Below are positions 1-6,550 of a stretch of 7,150 nt of DNA, piece after piece. Location of the stretch: assembly GCA_019309815.1 (NCBI GenBank), contig JAFDFO010000104.1:1-7150 (forward strand), in the 5' to 3' direction. Made by a program: the position numbers and the translations under genes. This DNA comes from Deltaproteobacteria bacterium. Its GTDB lineage: Bacteria; Desulfobacterota; Desulfobacteria; Desulfobacterales; C00003060. Numbering within the stretch: position 1 is the first letter of the stretch; every line of letters begins with the position of its first letter. The notes below the pieces were generated by a model. That model saw nothing but the letters and a program-made list of their open reading frames with translations. It had not been told where the DNA came from and searched no databases.

Positions 1-621
1 CCCGCCGTTTGGACCAACCATGGTAAAGGTGACATTGATGCCCTCTAGCGGGTTATTATTGCTGTCAAGGACACGAAATTGGAGCTCCGAGATTTCAGCA
101 CCACCGGTCCCTGCAAGGGCTATCACGTCAGGATTGGCGGACACGAATTGTATGGCTGCTGCCGGCACCTGTAGAATGTCAACACTAGCGTTTCCAGTTG
201 CACTGCCTGAAACACCAATGATCGTTGCAGTGCCGGGCGAATTGGCGGCCGTGAAGGTCGCTGTTGCGCTTCCCGCACTGGTCGTTGAACTCTCAGTAAC
301 AGTCCCAAACGCCGGATTTTCCACCACAAATACGACGGTTGTCCCGTCCTCTACCGGGTTGTTGTCTGAATCGCGCGCAGTGGCAGTGACGGTCGCAGTT
401 CCCTCGACATTGATGGTTGTTGGATCGACCGATAGATTAACACTGTCAGCTTCACTCTCGATTGGCTCTTCAACGTCGGGTATCTCAATCGGCGGCGTTG
501 GTTCTGGTTCTCCTCCACCGTCTTCAACTCTATCCGACGGTGATCCGCATCCAATAGGGAAAGCAAACAGACAGGCAATAAGGACAAGCGCCAGCCCGTA
601 CCGAAAATGTCCCTTTTTCAT
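1..621 (-). CDS. Ig-like (Big_1/invasin-type) exported protein, probable lipoprotein, 3' end beyond window
   Basis: The first 207 codons are open from ATG at 621 to the window edge, so the C-terminus is missing. The N-terminus is basic (MKKGHFR), followed by a hydrophobic stretch. Cys17 sits in a good lipobox (LIAC) and Cys25 in a poorer one (PIGC), so a lipoprotein is likely. Residues about 28-58 are an acidic, proline-rich linker. Two Ig-like modules follow, about 60-150 and 153 to the edge. Both carry the Big_1-type signature: DSDNNPVEDGTTVVF at 84-98 and DSNNNPLEGINVTF at 186-199, with Ser/Thr/Ala/Gly-rich beta strands between. Such modules form stalks in adhesins and surface proteins. 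The start is fixed by an AGGAG overlapping the pilQ stop, 8 nt before the ATG, so the gene is cotranscribed with pilQ. A pilus-related or adhesive role is inferred from position only. The total length and number of repeats cannot be seen. Confidence 0.85.
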   Translation of the reverse strand, partial: MKKGHFRYGLALVLIACLFAFPIGCGSPSDRVEDGGGEPEPTPPIEIPDVEEPIESEADSVNLSVDPTTINVEGTATVTATARDSDNNPVEDGTTVVFVVENPAFGTVTESSTTSAGSATATFTAANSPGTATIIGVSGSATGNASVDILQVPAAAIQFVSANPDVIALAGTGGAEISELQFRVLDSNNNPLEGINVTFTMVGPNGG

Positions 622-629
622 TGTTTGTT

Positions 630-634
630 CTCCT
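630..634 (-). promoter_or_regulatory. Ribosome binding site of the Ig-like gene, embedded in the pilQ stop
   Basis: AGGAG on the minus strand overlaps the TAG stop codon of pilQ (633-635) and lies 8 nt before the ATG at 619-621. This arrangement favours translational coupling of the downstream gene to pilQ and decides the start codon. Confidence 0.75.
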
Positions 635-2888
635 ATATGTTCTCCTGCTCAATGTCCACGATTGTCGTGGTTACGAAGATGAGCAACTCGGTTCTCTCAA
701 CTTTCCTACTCGTATTCTTAAAAAGGTATCCGATAACAGGTATCTTTCCCAGCCCCGGCACCCGAGATTCACTTACCGATTTTGTCTCGGTGATGATGCC
801 GCCGATCACGATGGTCTCGCCATTGTTGACCAGAAGCTCCGTGGTGGCCTCTTTCTTATCGATAGCAGGCTGGCCGTCCACTGCCTGGCTGAAGTCGGGT
901 GCATCCTTTGTGGCATTGATTTTCATGGAAATGCGATTATCCATGGTCACGTGGGGCGTGACCGTCAGGCTCAAGACGGCGTCCACAAAGGACGTGGTCA
1001 CCGTATTGTCCTCCTCCTTCTGATACGGGATCGAAGTCCCCTGTTTGATGGTGGCCTCCTTGTTATCCATGGTGAGAATCTTGGGAGACGATATGATCTT
1101 CAATTTTCCTTCTGCCTCTGCAAGTTTCAGTGACGCGTTGATGGTCAACGAGGTGGCGCTACCTGGCCATCTACTGAATACAAAATCTATGCCACTTGTT
1201 GCTGCTGCCGGGGGTAAATTTACAGCATAGTTGCTGTCACCACCCACACCACCAGAGAACCCATATGGGCCTCCCAACTGATCCGCCCCGCGCGTGGTCA
1301 TCTGATCGAATCCCCATTGGATACCGATTTCGCGCGAAAAGTTGGTTTTTGCCTCGACAATTCGTGCCTCTATCAGAACCTGGCGCGTGACGATGTCCAG
1401 TTTTTTGACGACGTCTCTTGCACGGCCGATGGCTTCGTTGACATCTGTCATGATAATCATGTTCGTCCGTTCATCCAGGCTAACATTTCCGCGTTCGGTC
1501 TTAATCGCGTCGAGGTGTGTCTTCATGGCGATTGCGTCACTATAGTTGATGGCAATGTATTCCGTGACCAGTGGCGCAACCTCTTCCATGGCTTGCCTGG
1601 CACTCTCTTCGGCCTTCTTTTCCGCTTCAAGAGTGGCAAGCGGGGCAATACGTATGATATTCCCTTCCTCGTCGATTCCCAACCTGTTCATCCGCGTGAC
1701 CAGATCCAAAACCTGGTCCCAGGGTACATTGTCAAGCTTTAGCGTGACCCTACCTTGAACATCGCTTCCTATGATGAAGTTTTTCCCGCTTATTTCGTTC
1801 AGAATGCGGAAAACATTACGAATATCGGCGTCCTGAAAATCCAGCGATATCCTTTGACCAGTGTAGACCTCTCCCGTCCCGGTTGAAACAACCTCCTCGA
1901 CGGGGATTTCAGGTGGTGGTGCCAGCGCTGCCTCGGTCTCAGTCATCACCTGTTGCCACTGGGGCATGTCTACATCCGGCAAGGGTCTAGGGGGTACGGT
2001 AGAGGGTTCAAAGTCTACGAAAAAGACATTCTCTTGCTGTTCCACTCTGTATGGTACAGCCTCGCGGAGTTCCATGGCTATGATCGCAGTGTTCCCCATC
2101 TTGTCCGTCTGCACCGGAACGATGCGGTCGACGGCGCTGTTGAACCGGGTGGTAATCAGAGGGCGTTTTTCAAACGTAGGTATCTTTACATTGTAGAGTT
2201 TCAAAAGGACACGATTCGGCGAGGGCCTCTCTGTTTCGTATTGGACAGGGCTGCTGGTTCTCACGATGACCCGTGACTTGCCTTGTTCCATCATGAGGAA
2301 GTTGATACGGTTCACCCACGTCAGCTCTCCAGCCGCTTCAGCCCCTACCGGCACTACTGTGGCTTCCATGCCGGTTGCCTCTGCAGTCTCTGTAGCGGCT
2401 CCAGCCGCTGCTTCTTCACCCATGACCTGCTCTGCCGGGGACGTCACAAACTGAACGTAAATCTGGTTTTCCTCCTGATTCACTTGATAGGGAACATCAT
2501 CAGTCAGGTTGATCTGGATCCTCGACAATCCGTCTTGCTCTTCGGGTTGGCTGATTACAATGTTCTCGATCAGCGAGCTCTCCGGGCTCAGGCTCTCCTC
2601 AACGCCCTCCAACAAGGTGTTCGGGAAATAGAGGACTACCCCAAGGGGAACCTGGTGCTTTATGGCGGAATAGGTCAGCGGCTGGTTGCCTTTTACGACA
2701 ACAACAACTGCATCTTCTTCCTCAGTGACCGTGATTTCCTCAATCACGCTAGCCGAGGCGGTTGGTTCTCCTTCAACCGCTTCAGGCTTGGTCGCTGCTT
2801 TGCCTGCACACCCTGCGGCAATCAAGAGGAGTATCAAGAACGACGAGAGCCAATGGGTACGAAAAAGACTTCCTAGTGAGCAGTTCAT
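633..2888 (-). CDS. pilQ: Type IV pilus secretin PilQ
   Basis: PilQ is the outer-membrane multimeric pore through which the pilus passes. From ATG at 2888 the protein is 751 aa. Residues 1-26 are a signal peptide ending in a lipobox-like IAAGC (Cys27), so it is probably a lipoprotein. Two AMIN domains (about 50-148 and 188-294) are expected to bind peptidoglycan; an Ala/Glu-rich linker separates them. A secretin N0/STN domain spans about 346-416 (ISLDFQDADIRNVF onward), an N1 domain about 440-500, and the secretin barrel about 503-745. The C-terminal region fits the type II/III secretin signature exactly: GETIVIGGI at 690-698, eleven residues, then VPGLGKIPVIGYLF at 710-723. The ATG at 2888 starts 1 nt after the pilP TAA, with a GGGGAAG Shine-Dalgarno-like stretch just upstream. 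An in-frame TTG at 2903 would add five residues and overlap pilP; it is less likely. Confidence 0.97.
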   Translation of the reverse strand: MNCSLGSLFRTHWLSSFLILLLIAAGCAGKAATKPEAVEGEPTASASVIEEITVTEEEDAVVVVVKGNQPLTYSAIKHQVPLGVVLYFPNTLLEGVEESLSPESSLIENIVISQPEEQDGLSRIQINLTDDVPYQVNQEENQIYVQFVTSPAEQVMGEEAAAGAATETAEATGMEATVVPVGAEAAGELTWVNRINFLMMEQGKSRVIVRTSSPVQYETERPSPNRVLLKLYNVKIPTFEKRPLITTRFNSAVDRIVPVQTDKMGNTAIIAMELREAVPYRVEQQENVFFVDFEPSTVPPRPLPDVDMPQWQQVMTETEAALAPPPEIPVEEVVSTGTGEVYTGQRISLDFQDADIRNVFRILNEISGKNFIIGSDVQGRVTLKLDNVPWDQVLDLVTRMNRLGIDEEGNIIRIAPLATLEAEKKAEESARQAMEEVAPLVTEYIAINYSDAIAMKTHLDAIKTERGNVSLDERTNMIIMTDVNEAIGRARDVVKKLDIVTRQVLIEARIVEAKTNFSREIGIQWGFDQMTTRGADQLGGPYGFSGGVGGDSNYAVNLPPAAATSGIDFVFSRWPGSATSLTINASLKLAEAEGKLKIISSPKILTMDNKEATIKQGTSIPYQKEEDNTVTTSFVDAVLSLTVTPHVTMDNRISMKINATKDAPDFSQAVDGQPAIDKKEATTELLVNNGETIVIGGIITETKSVSESRVPGLGKIPVIGYLFKNTSRKVERTELLIFVTTTIVDIEQENI

Positions 2889-2889
2889 T

Positions 2890-3645
2890 TTATACTTCCC
2901 CAAATTTTTTCTGGAGTCTTAACTCTATTGGTTGAAGTTTCATTTTACCGGTAAAGAAGTCTTCAACCTCCTCCTCGACAATGATTCTATCCTTTAATAT
3001 CCTTGTCACTCGTCCAAAATTGGAACCAACATATGTTCCTATGGTAATGACATATCCTTTGCCCGAAGGGTCTTCCACCAGGGCTTTGTTTCCGGTAGGA
3101 CTGATGATGATACCCACGACTTTTAGCTGGCTTACACCTAACTTCTGCAGTGGCGTAAGGGGCATCTTTCGCTCTCGGGCCTTACTTGACGCCCTCATGG
3201 CCTGTCGCGGCTGGGTCACAAAAACGGACCGAAAGGGGTCGATTTTCCCCTGTGGATCATACGTATAGGCTAGTTGCTCCTCCGGCTCTGCAGCAACCTC
3301 CTCCATGTCCACTGTGACTTCCGGGGCGGCTTCCGCTGCAACTTCCGCTGCAACTTCCGGGGCAGCGGGTTCTTCGGCGGAGGGTTCCACTTCGGCTACT
3401 TCAAGGGGGGGCTGCTCAGGGACGTCAACCTCCGGCGGCCCTTCTGCAATGACAGGTACGGCTTCTTCCTGGTCGCCGGGCTTCGCCGGCTCGACAGCGG
3501 GAGGTCGGGTTGCCTCAATCTTTTTTCGAACCACCGCAGGTTTTTGGGGTGGCACGGGTTCCTGGCGTTCTTTGCACCCCCCTGCCACAAGGGCAATGAG
3601 GCTCAAACCAAGGAGAAGGTTACGAGGAATCAATGGCATGGTCAT
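2890..3645 (-). CDS. pilP: Type IV pilus assembly lipoprotein PilP
   Basis: PilP is the inner-membrane-anchored lipoprotein that binds the PilN/PilO dimer and contacts the N0/N1 domains of PilQ. The 251-aa product has a signal peptide ending at LVAGGC (Cys24). A long disordered linker follows (about 28-125), rich in Pro, Glu, Ala and Val, including a short AAEV-type repeat at about 97-110. The family hallmark KIDPFRSVF is at 134-142. The C-terminal beta-sandwich domain covers about 165-245 (LGVSQLKVVGIIISPTG and the stretch after it). It is longer than many PilP proteins because of the linker. The ATG at 3645 is preceded by AAGG at 5 nt; a second in-frame ATG two codons later would give an almost identical protein. 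It is followed by pilQ after 1 nt and preceded by pilO 52 nt away. Confidence 0.95.
   Translation of the reverse strand: MTMPLIPRNLLLGLSLIALVAGGCKERQEPVPPQKPAVVRKKIEATRPPAVEPAKPGDQEEAVPVIAEGPPEVDVPEQPPLEVAEVEPSAEEPAAPEVAAEVAAEAAPEVTVDMEEVAAEPEEQLAYTYDPQGKIDPFRSVFVTQPRQAMRASSKARERKMPLTPLQKLGVSQLKVVGIIISPTGNKALVEDPSGKGYVITIGTYVGSNFGRVTRILKDRIIVEEEVEDFFTGKMKLQPIELRLQKKFGEV
3318..3365 (-). repeat. In-frame 12-bp tandem repeat in pilP
   Basis: Four consecutive 12-bp units sit inside pilP. The two central units (3330-3341 and 3342-3353, CTTCCGCTGCAA on the plus strand) are identical; the flanking units begin CTTCCGGGGC. They encode the PEVAAEVAAEAAPEV stretch of the periplasmic linker. The unit length is a multiple of three, so gain or loss of units would only change linker length. 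Confidence 0.8.
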
Positions 3646-3673
3646 ATCAGCCTTTTCTCTTCTTTACCTACCG

Positions 3674-3703
3674 TGCGCCCCTCTTACTGCGCCCCTCTTA
3701 CTG
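3674..3703. repeat. 14-bp tandem duplication at the pilO 3' end
   Basis: TGCGCCCCTCTTAC occurs twice in perfect tandem (3674-3687 and 3688-3701), followed by a further TG. The pilO stop codon (3698-3700) lies in the copy that is transcribed first; the second copy is untranslated and accounts for part of the unusually wide 52-nt pilO-pilP gap. It looks like a recent slippage duplication. Confidence 0.85.
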
Positions 3704-4297
3704 TGGCGGTGCCGGTGCGGCCTCCAGGAATCTGTATGTCACGGCTGTGCATGAGACACTCAGGATGCCTGGGGTTGCCGCGGGAGCTTGCATAGCGATG
3801 TTCAACACGTTAACGATTCGTGGCAGTTTTGCGATTCTGTCAAAAAACAGGGCGATATTGTGATATCCACCTGATATCCGAAGATTCACTGGAATCTCGG
3901 CGTAGAAACCCTTTTGCACCTCGTGACCGGGTTGGAAGAACTGGAATTCAAGCCCGGAATCCTTGCCTGACTTTGCGACCCCCTCCAGGAGACTCGGAAT
4001 CTCCTGTTTCTCCGGCAAAAGCCGTAGGGCCAGTTTGAATTTCATCTGGGCGTCTTCGTACTTCTTCTGGAACCCTTCAAGGTCTTTTGCAGCTGCTCTG
4101 GCTGTAAAGAGCTTGGTTTCAATCACTTCGTACTCATCCGTCAGTTTATTCAACTCCTCTGATTTTGGTTTGTAGAAGAACATGTAGAAGCTGCCACCCA
4201 GAACCAGAAAGAGGGCTACACAGATCAAGATCCGTTGCAAGCGACCTATCGCTGCAACTTTTTCAAACGGAAGCGATGAAAGTGAGAGCTTTGCCAT
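3698..4297 (-). CDS. pilO: Type IV pilus inner-membrane protein PilO
   Basis: PilO pairs with PilN in the inner membrane and, with PilP, links cytoplasmic PilM to the secretin. The 199-aa protein has a short cytoplasmic N-terminus, one transmembrane helix (about 22-42, ILICVALFLVLGGSFYMFFY), and a coiled coil (about 46-92). A periplasmic ferredoxin-like domain follows (about 95-192), with family-typical LPEKQEIPSLLEGV at 94-107 and the amphipathic segment YHNIALFFDRIAKLPRIVNV at 145-164. It ends in an Ala/Pro-rich tail (LEAAPAPPQ). The ATG at 4297 lies 8 nt after the pilN stop, with only a weak purine-rich GAGA before it, so coupling to pilN is likely. The tandem duplication at its 3' end does not alter the product. 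Confidence 0.95.
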   Translation of the reverse strand: MAKLSLSSLPFEKVAAIGRLQRILICVALFLVLGGSFYMFFYKPKSEELNKLTDEYEVIETKLFTARAAAKDLEGFQKKYEDAQMKFKLALRLLPEKQEIPSLLEGVAKSGKDSGLEFQFFQPGHEVQKGFYAEIPVNLRISGGYHNIALFFDRIAKLPRIVNVLNIAMQAPAATPGILSVSCTAVTYRFLEAAPAPPQ

Positions 4298-4305
4298 GTC
4301 TGTCT

Positions 4306-4878
4306 CTACTGCACCTGGGCTACTGGAGGTTGTAAAGCAAGGGCCTGGCAGGTTATGTTGAATGCCATGAACTTATTGTCCGGGCCCATCGGCGTCAGCT
4401 TCGAGGTCACAAGTACGACCTGGTCGAAAAATGGCGATCGCTGAAGACGCGTCATGAAATCAGCAACAGTCTTGTTGTCAACAGCCATTCCCTGAAGAAC
4501 CATCCGGCCACTTGTTTCGGTCAGACTCGACAGCCACATCTTTTGTCGGATTACGAGGCTCGTCAGGATATCCATGACCCTAACCGCTCCGGTGCGGTTT
4601 GACTCGAGCGTCTGTATGACATCCATCTTGGCTTCGAGTGTTTCGAGCTTGTCTTTGAGCTCCCGGATCTGTCTGCTAATCACCTCAAGCTCGGCTAATT
4701 TCTTCTGAGCCACTTCTATGTCGTCTTTCGTTCCGGAAATACTTAGGGTCAAGTTAAACGCCAGATAGGCCATGACACAAATACCAAAAAAAACGGTCAG
4801 GAGAAAAACGGATACCTGGCGTCGAATATTTTCCTTTTTTCGGGCGGCTCGAACCGGCAAGAGATTGATGCGGATCAT
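4306..4878 (-). CDS. pilN: Type IV pilus inner-membrane protein PilN
   Basis: PilN is the bitopic partner of PilO. The extreme N-terminus MIRINLLPVR contains the conserved INLLP motif, which in characterised systems binds a groove in PilM. A transmembrane helix follows (about 22-46), then a charged coiled coil (about 52-92). The periplasmic fimbrial-assembly domain (about 97-178) contains MWLSSLTETSGRMVLQG at 114-130. The length of 190 aa is normal for the family. The start is certain: its ATG overlaps the pilM TGA in an ATGA (4875-4878), with AAGGG about 10 nt upstream inside pilM. Translational coupling to pilM would help keep the two partners in step. Confidence 0.96.
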   Translation of the reverse strand: MIRINLLPVRAARKKENIRRQVSVFLLTVFFGICVMAYLAFNLTLSISGTKDDIEVAQKKLAELEVISRQIRELKDKLETLEAKMDVIQTLESNRTGAVRVMDILTSLVIRQKMWLSSLTETSGRMVLQGMAVDNKTVADFMTRLQRSPFFDQVVLVTSKLTPMGPDNKFMAFNITCQALALQPPVAQVQ

Positions 4879-5930
4879 TTGTCAGCTACCCTTCTGGATG
4901 CCAGGCCCATGCAAATGGCCGCTTGAGGAGCAATACTCTGAAGGTAATCCATGTCGAATCGTCTCTCGTCCATTTGGACGCTGACGAAGGGGTTAGACAT
5001 CTGCACATCAATGGAGGTTTCTGCTGAAAGAAGTTCGGAAAATCCCGCTGTCTGAGAAGCCCCGCCGCTCAAAACAATCCGCCCAATATCCTCATCAGAG
5101 CCCGTGGAATAGTAGAAATCGATAGCCCGCCTGATCTCAGCGCCCCAGCCGGAGATGACAGAATGAATAATCTCATTAACCTCTTCCTCCGGGGCCTTCT
5201 CCGTGTCCTTGCCCACCTTGACAGCCTCAGCTTCTTCAAAGGAACACTCAAATCGGGAGGCAATCTCGCGGGTAATTTGCTCGCCCCCGATATTCACATC
5301 TCTTGTGAAATTGGACATGTACCCCTTTACGATGTTGAGATTCATCTTGTTGGCCCCAATATCGATCAAGCCAACCGTTCCTTCTACGTTCAAGTAATTG
5401 TCTTCAAAGACCTTTTCCAGGGCAAACACATCGATGTCGATCACGACGGGGTTCAGCTCTGCCATATCAAGAAGATCGACGTACTCATTGATGATCTCTT
5501 TCTTGGCAGCCACGAGCATGACGTTCATTTGATTCGGATTCAGTTCGTTCTCTCCGATAACGTGGAAGTCGATGTTCACATCGTCCAAGTCGAAAGGAAT
5601 ATACTGCTCGGCCTCATGATGAATGTTTTCCAGCAACTCCTCCTCTGTCATTTTTCCTACGGTTATCCTTTTAATAATTACGGAATAACCTGCAACAGAG
5701 GTGGCCACATTCTGTTCGCTGACGTTGAGGTCTGCCACGAGACCCTTGATGGCATCGGCTACGACGGTGGGTTCTTTGACACGACCTTCCACAATAGCGT
5801 TCTGAGGCAGGTCGATCATGCCAAATGTCTGGAGGATACGCCCTTTTTTGGTGGGAAGGAGCTCACACAACTTGATGGTTCGGGAGCCAATGTCCAGGCC
5901 GATGAGATGGTCCTTCTTGGCGAAGATCAT
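4875..5930 (-). CDS. pilM: Type IV pilus assembly protein PilM, actin-like ATPase fold
   Basis: PilM is the cytoplasmic FtsA/actin-like member of the alignment subcomplex. It binds nucleotide and the PilN N-terminus. The 351-aa protein shows phosphate-1 GLDIGSRTIKLCEL at 11-24, the conserved EAEQYIPF at 106-113, phosphate-2 GLIDIGANKMNLNI at 187-200, and the adenosine loop IVLSGGASQTAGF at 285-297. No membrane segment is visible. Length and motif order are normal for the family. The ATG at 5930 is preceded by AAGGAAG 4 nt upstream. This Shine-Dalgarno overlaps the TAA of the XRE gene, so the two genes are almost certainly on the same message. It overlaps pilN by ATGA. Confidence 0.97.
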   Translation of the reverse strand: MIFAKKDHLIGLDIGSRTIKLCELLPTKKGRILQTFGMIDLPQNAIVEGRVKEPTVVADAIKGLVADLNVSEQNVATSVAGYSVIIKRITVGKMTEEELLENIHHEAEQYIPFDLDDVNIDFHVIGENELNPNQMNVMLVAAKKEIINEYVDLLDMAELNPVVIDIDVFALEKVFEDNYLNVEGTVGLIDIGANKMNLNIVKGYMSNFTRDVNIGGEQITREIASRFECSFEEAEAVKVGKDTEKAPEEEVNEIIHSVISGWGAEIRRAIDFYYSTGSDEDIGRIVLSGGASQTAGFSELLSAETSIDVQMSNPFVSVQMDERRFDMDYLQSIAPQAAICMGLASRRVADK

Positions 5931-5939
5931 GTCGCTTCC

Positions 5940-6137
5940 TTAATTGATGAAAACTTTGCCTTTTTCGGAGAGCTTGTAGCCAAGCGCTAAAAGGATCTTA
6001 CGCTTGGTTTCCATGCGGCAATCCATCCCCTTTTCTATCCGGTCAATGGTGATAGGGGACACGCCGGCCTTTCTGGCCAGCTCCGCCTTGCTCATCAGAA
6101 ACGACTCGCGAATTTCTCTCAGGGCATTTTTTCTCAT
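5940..6137 (-). CDS. Small XRE/HTH_3-family DNA-binding protein at the head of the pil operon
   Basis: The 65-aa protein is little more than one Cro/CI-type helix-turn-helix. SKAELARKAGVSPITIDRIEKG at 16-37 gives helix 2, turn and recognition helix, followed by RKILLALGYKL packing helices at 46-56. There is no sensor or dimerisation domain. It ends 9 nt before pilM, and its stop overlaps the pilM ribosome binding site, so it is the first cistron of the operon. The ATG at 6137 has no clear Shine-Dalgarno; an in-frame ATG at residue 15 exists but would remove helix 1. A two-codon upstream frame (ATG TTA TGA) ends in an overlap with this ATG. A role as operon autoregulator through the palindrome at 6211-6230 is inference. 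The HTH call itself is clear from the residues. Confidence 0.88.
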   Translation of the reverse strand: MRKNALREIRESFLMSKAELARKAGVSPITIDRIEKGMDCRMETKRKILLALGYKLSEKGKVFIN

Positions 6138-6210
6138 AACATATAACCGTGCTCGTTAGCAATCAATTACGTTTTGCAGTTTCCGCGGTAGTCTTGTTCC
6201 AAAGATGCCT

Positions 6211-6230
6211 GGTCGACAATTAAGTTGACC
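6211..6230. promoter_or_regulatory. 20-bp imperfect palindrome, candidate operator at the transcription start
   Basis: The minus strand reads GGTCAACTTAATTGTCGACC: two 7-bp arms with one mismatch around a 6-bp AT-only centre. It begins where transcription from the 6237-6264 promoter is expected to start and would cover about +1 to +20. Size, symmetry and placement fit a homodimeric XRE repressor site. That the neighbouring XRE protein binds it is inference. It could instead act as a small 5' hairpin in the message. Confidence 0.55.
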
Positions 6231-6236
6231 GTAGCT

Positions 6237-6264
6237 ATTATACAAACATTCAAGGACATGTCAA
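6237..6264 (-). promoter_or_regulatory. Consensus sigma-70 promoter of the XRE-pilMNOPQ operon
   Basis: On the minus strand TTGACA (6259-6264) and TATAAT (6237-6242) are separated by 16 bp, both hexamers perfect. Upstream of the -35 is an A/T-only stretch that could act as an UP element. Transcription would start near 6230, giving a leader of about 93 nt before the XRE ATG. It faces the operon, and no other promoter of similar quality is seen nearby. Confidence 0.85.
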
Positions 6265-6312
6265 GTAAATTATATTAATTTATGTATAAATTATAATAAA
6301 TTATCATATATT
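6265..6312. other. AT-rich tract upstream of the operon promoter (possible UP element)
   Basis: About 48 bp with only a few G or C bases lie directly upstream of the -35 element. The tract includes a small inverted repeat TAATTTA-TGTA-TAAATTA and a repeated AATAAATTAT-like word. It contrasts sharply with the roughly 50% GC coding regions. It fits an UP element or a site for a nucleoid protein; which of these is not decidable from sequence. Confidence 0.55.
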
Positions 6313-6341
6313 GTAGGTGCCCCGGAGAGGGTACACAATAT
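6308..6341. repeat. Imperfect hairpin upstream of the operon promoter
   Basis: Outer arms ATATTGT (6308-6314) and ACAATAT (6335-6341) are perfect complements. Inside them GTGCCC and GGGTAC pair with one G-T, leaving a small bulge and a 6-nt loop. There is no T-run long enough to call it an intrinsic terminator. It could block read-through from the right or mark the edge of an old insertion. Confidence 0.4.
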
Positions 6342-6493
6342 GTTGACCCTGATAGTGATTGCCTGGAGTTGACAACGAACCTTGAAAACCTCACAATCCA
6401 GTTATTCCCTCGGTAGTTTGGTTTGGTTGAGCTGCTGCATCTGCCAAAACGAAACAGGCACCAAGCGCCGTTGTTTGAGTTTGTATGGCGAGA

Positions 6494-6510
6494 TGCAAAC
6501 AACATGCCAA
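6494..6510 (-). promoter_or_regulatory. Sigma-54-like promoter motif
   Basis: The minus strand reads TTGGCATGTTGTTTGCA. It has GG and GC exactly 10 bp apart and matches YTGGCACG-N4-TTGCW at all positions but one (T for C). It points toward the pil operon but lies about 360 nt before the XRE start, beyond the strong sigma-70 promoter. No gene is visible immediately downstream. Type IV pilus genes are sometimes sigma-54 dependent, but a single match of this length can be chance. Confidence 0.35.
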
Positions 6511-6550
6511 GATATGAATACTACGGGGAGCATAATATTGGGTGCAATCT

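Noticed and set aside
20..682. Long plus-strand open frame of 220 codons opposite the Ig-like gene
   Set aside because: It is antisense to a frame with signal peptide, good ribosome binding site and recognisable Ig-like motifs, and it crosses the pilQ boundary.
5163..5990. Plus-strand open frame of 275 codons opposite pilM
   Set aside because: Shadow of pilM; no domain, no Shine-Dalgarno, and it crosses into the XRE gene.
6138..6230. Possible riboswitch in the roughly 93-nt leader of the operon
   Set aside because: No conserved core of a known class (for example the cyclic-di-GMP types) could be recognised; only the +1 palindrome stands out.
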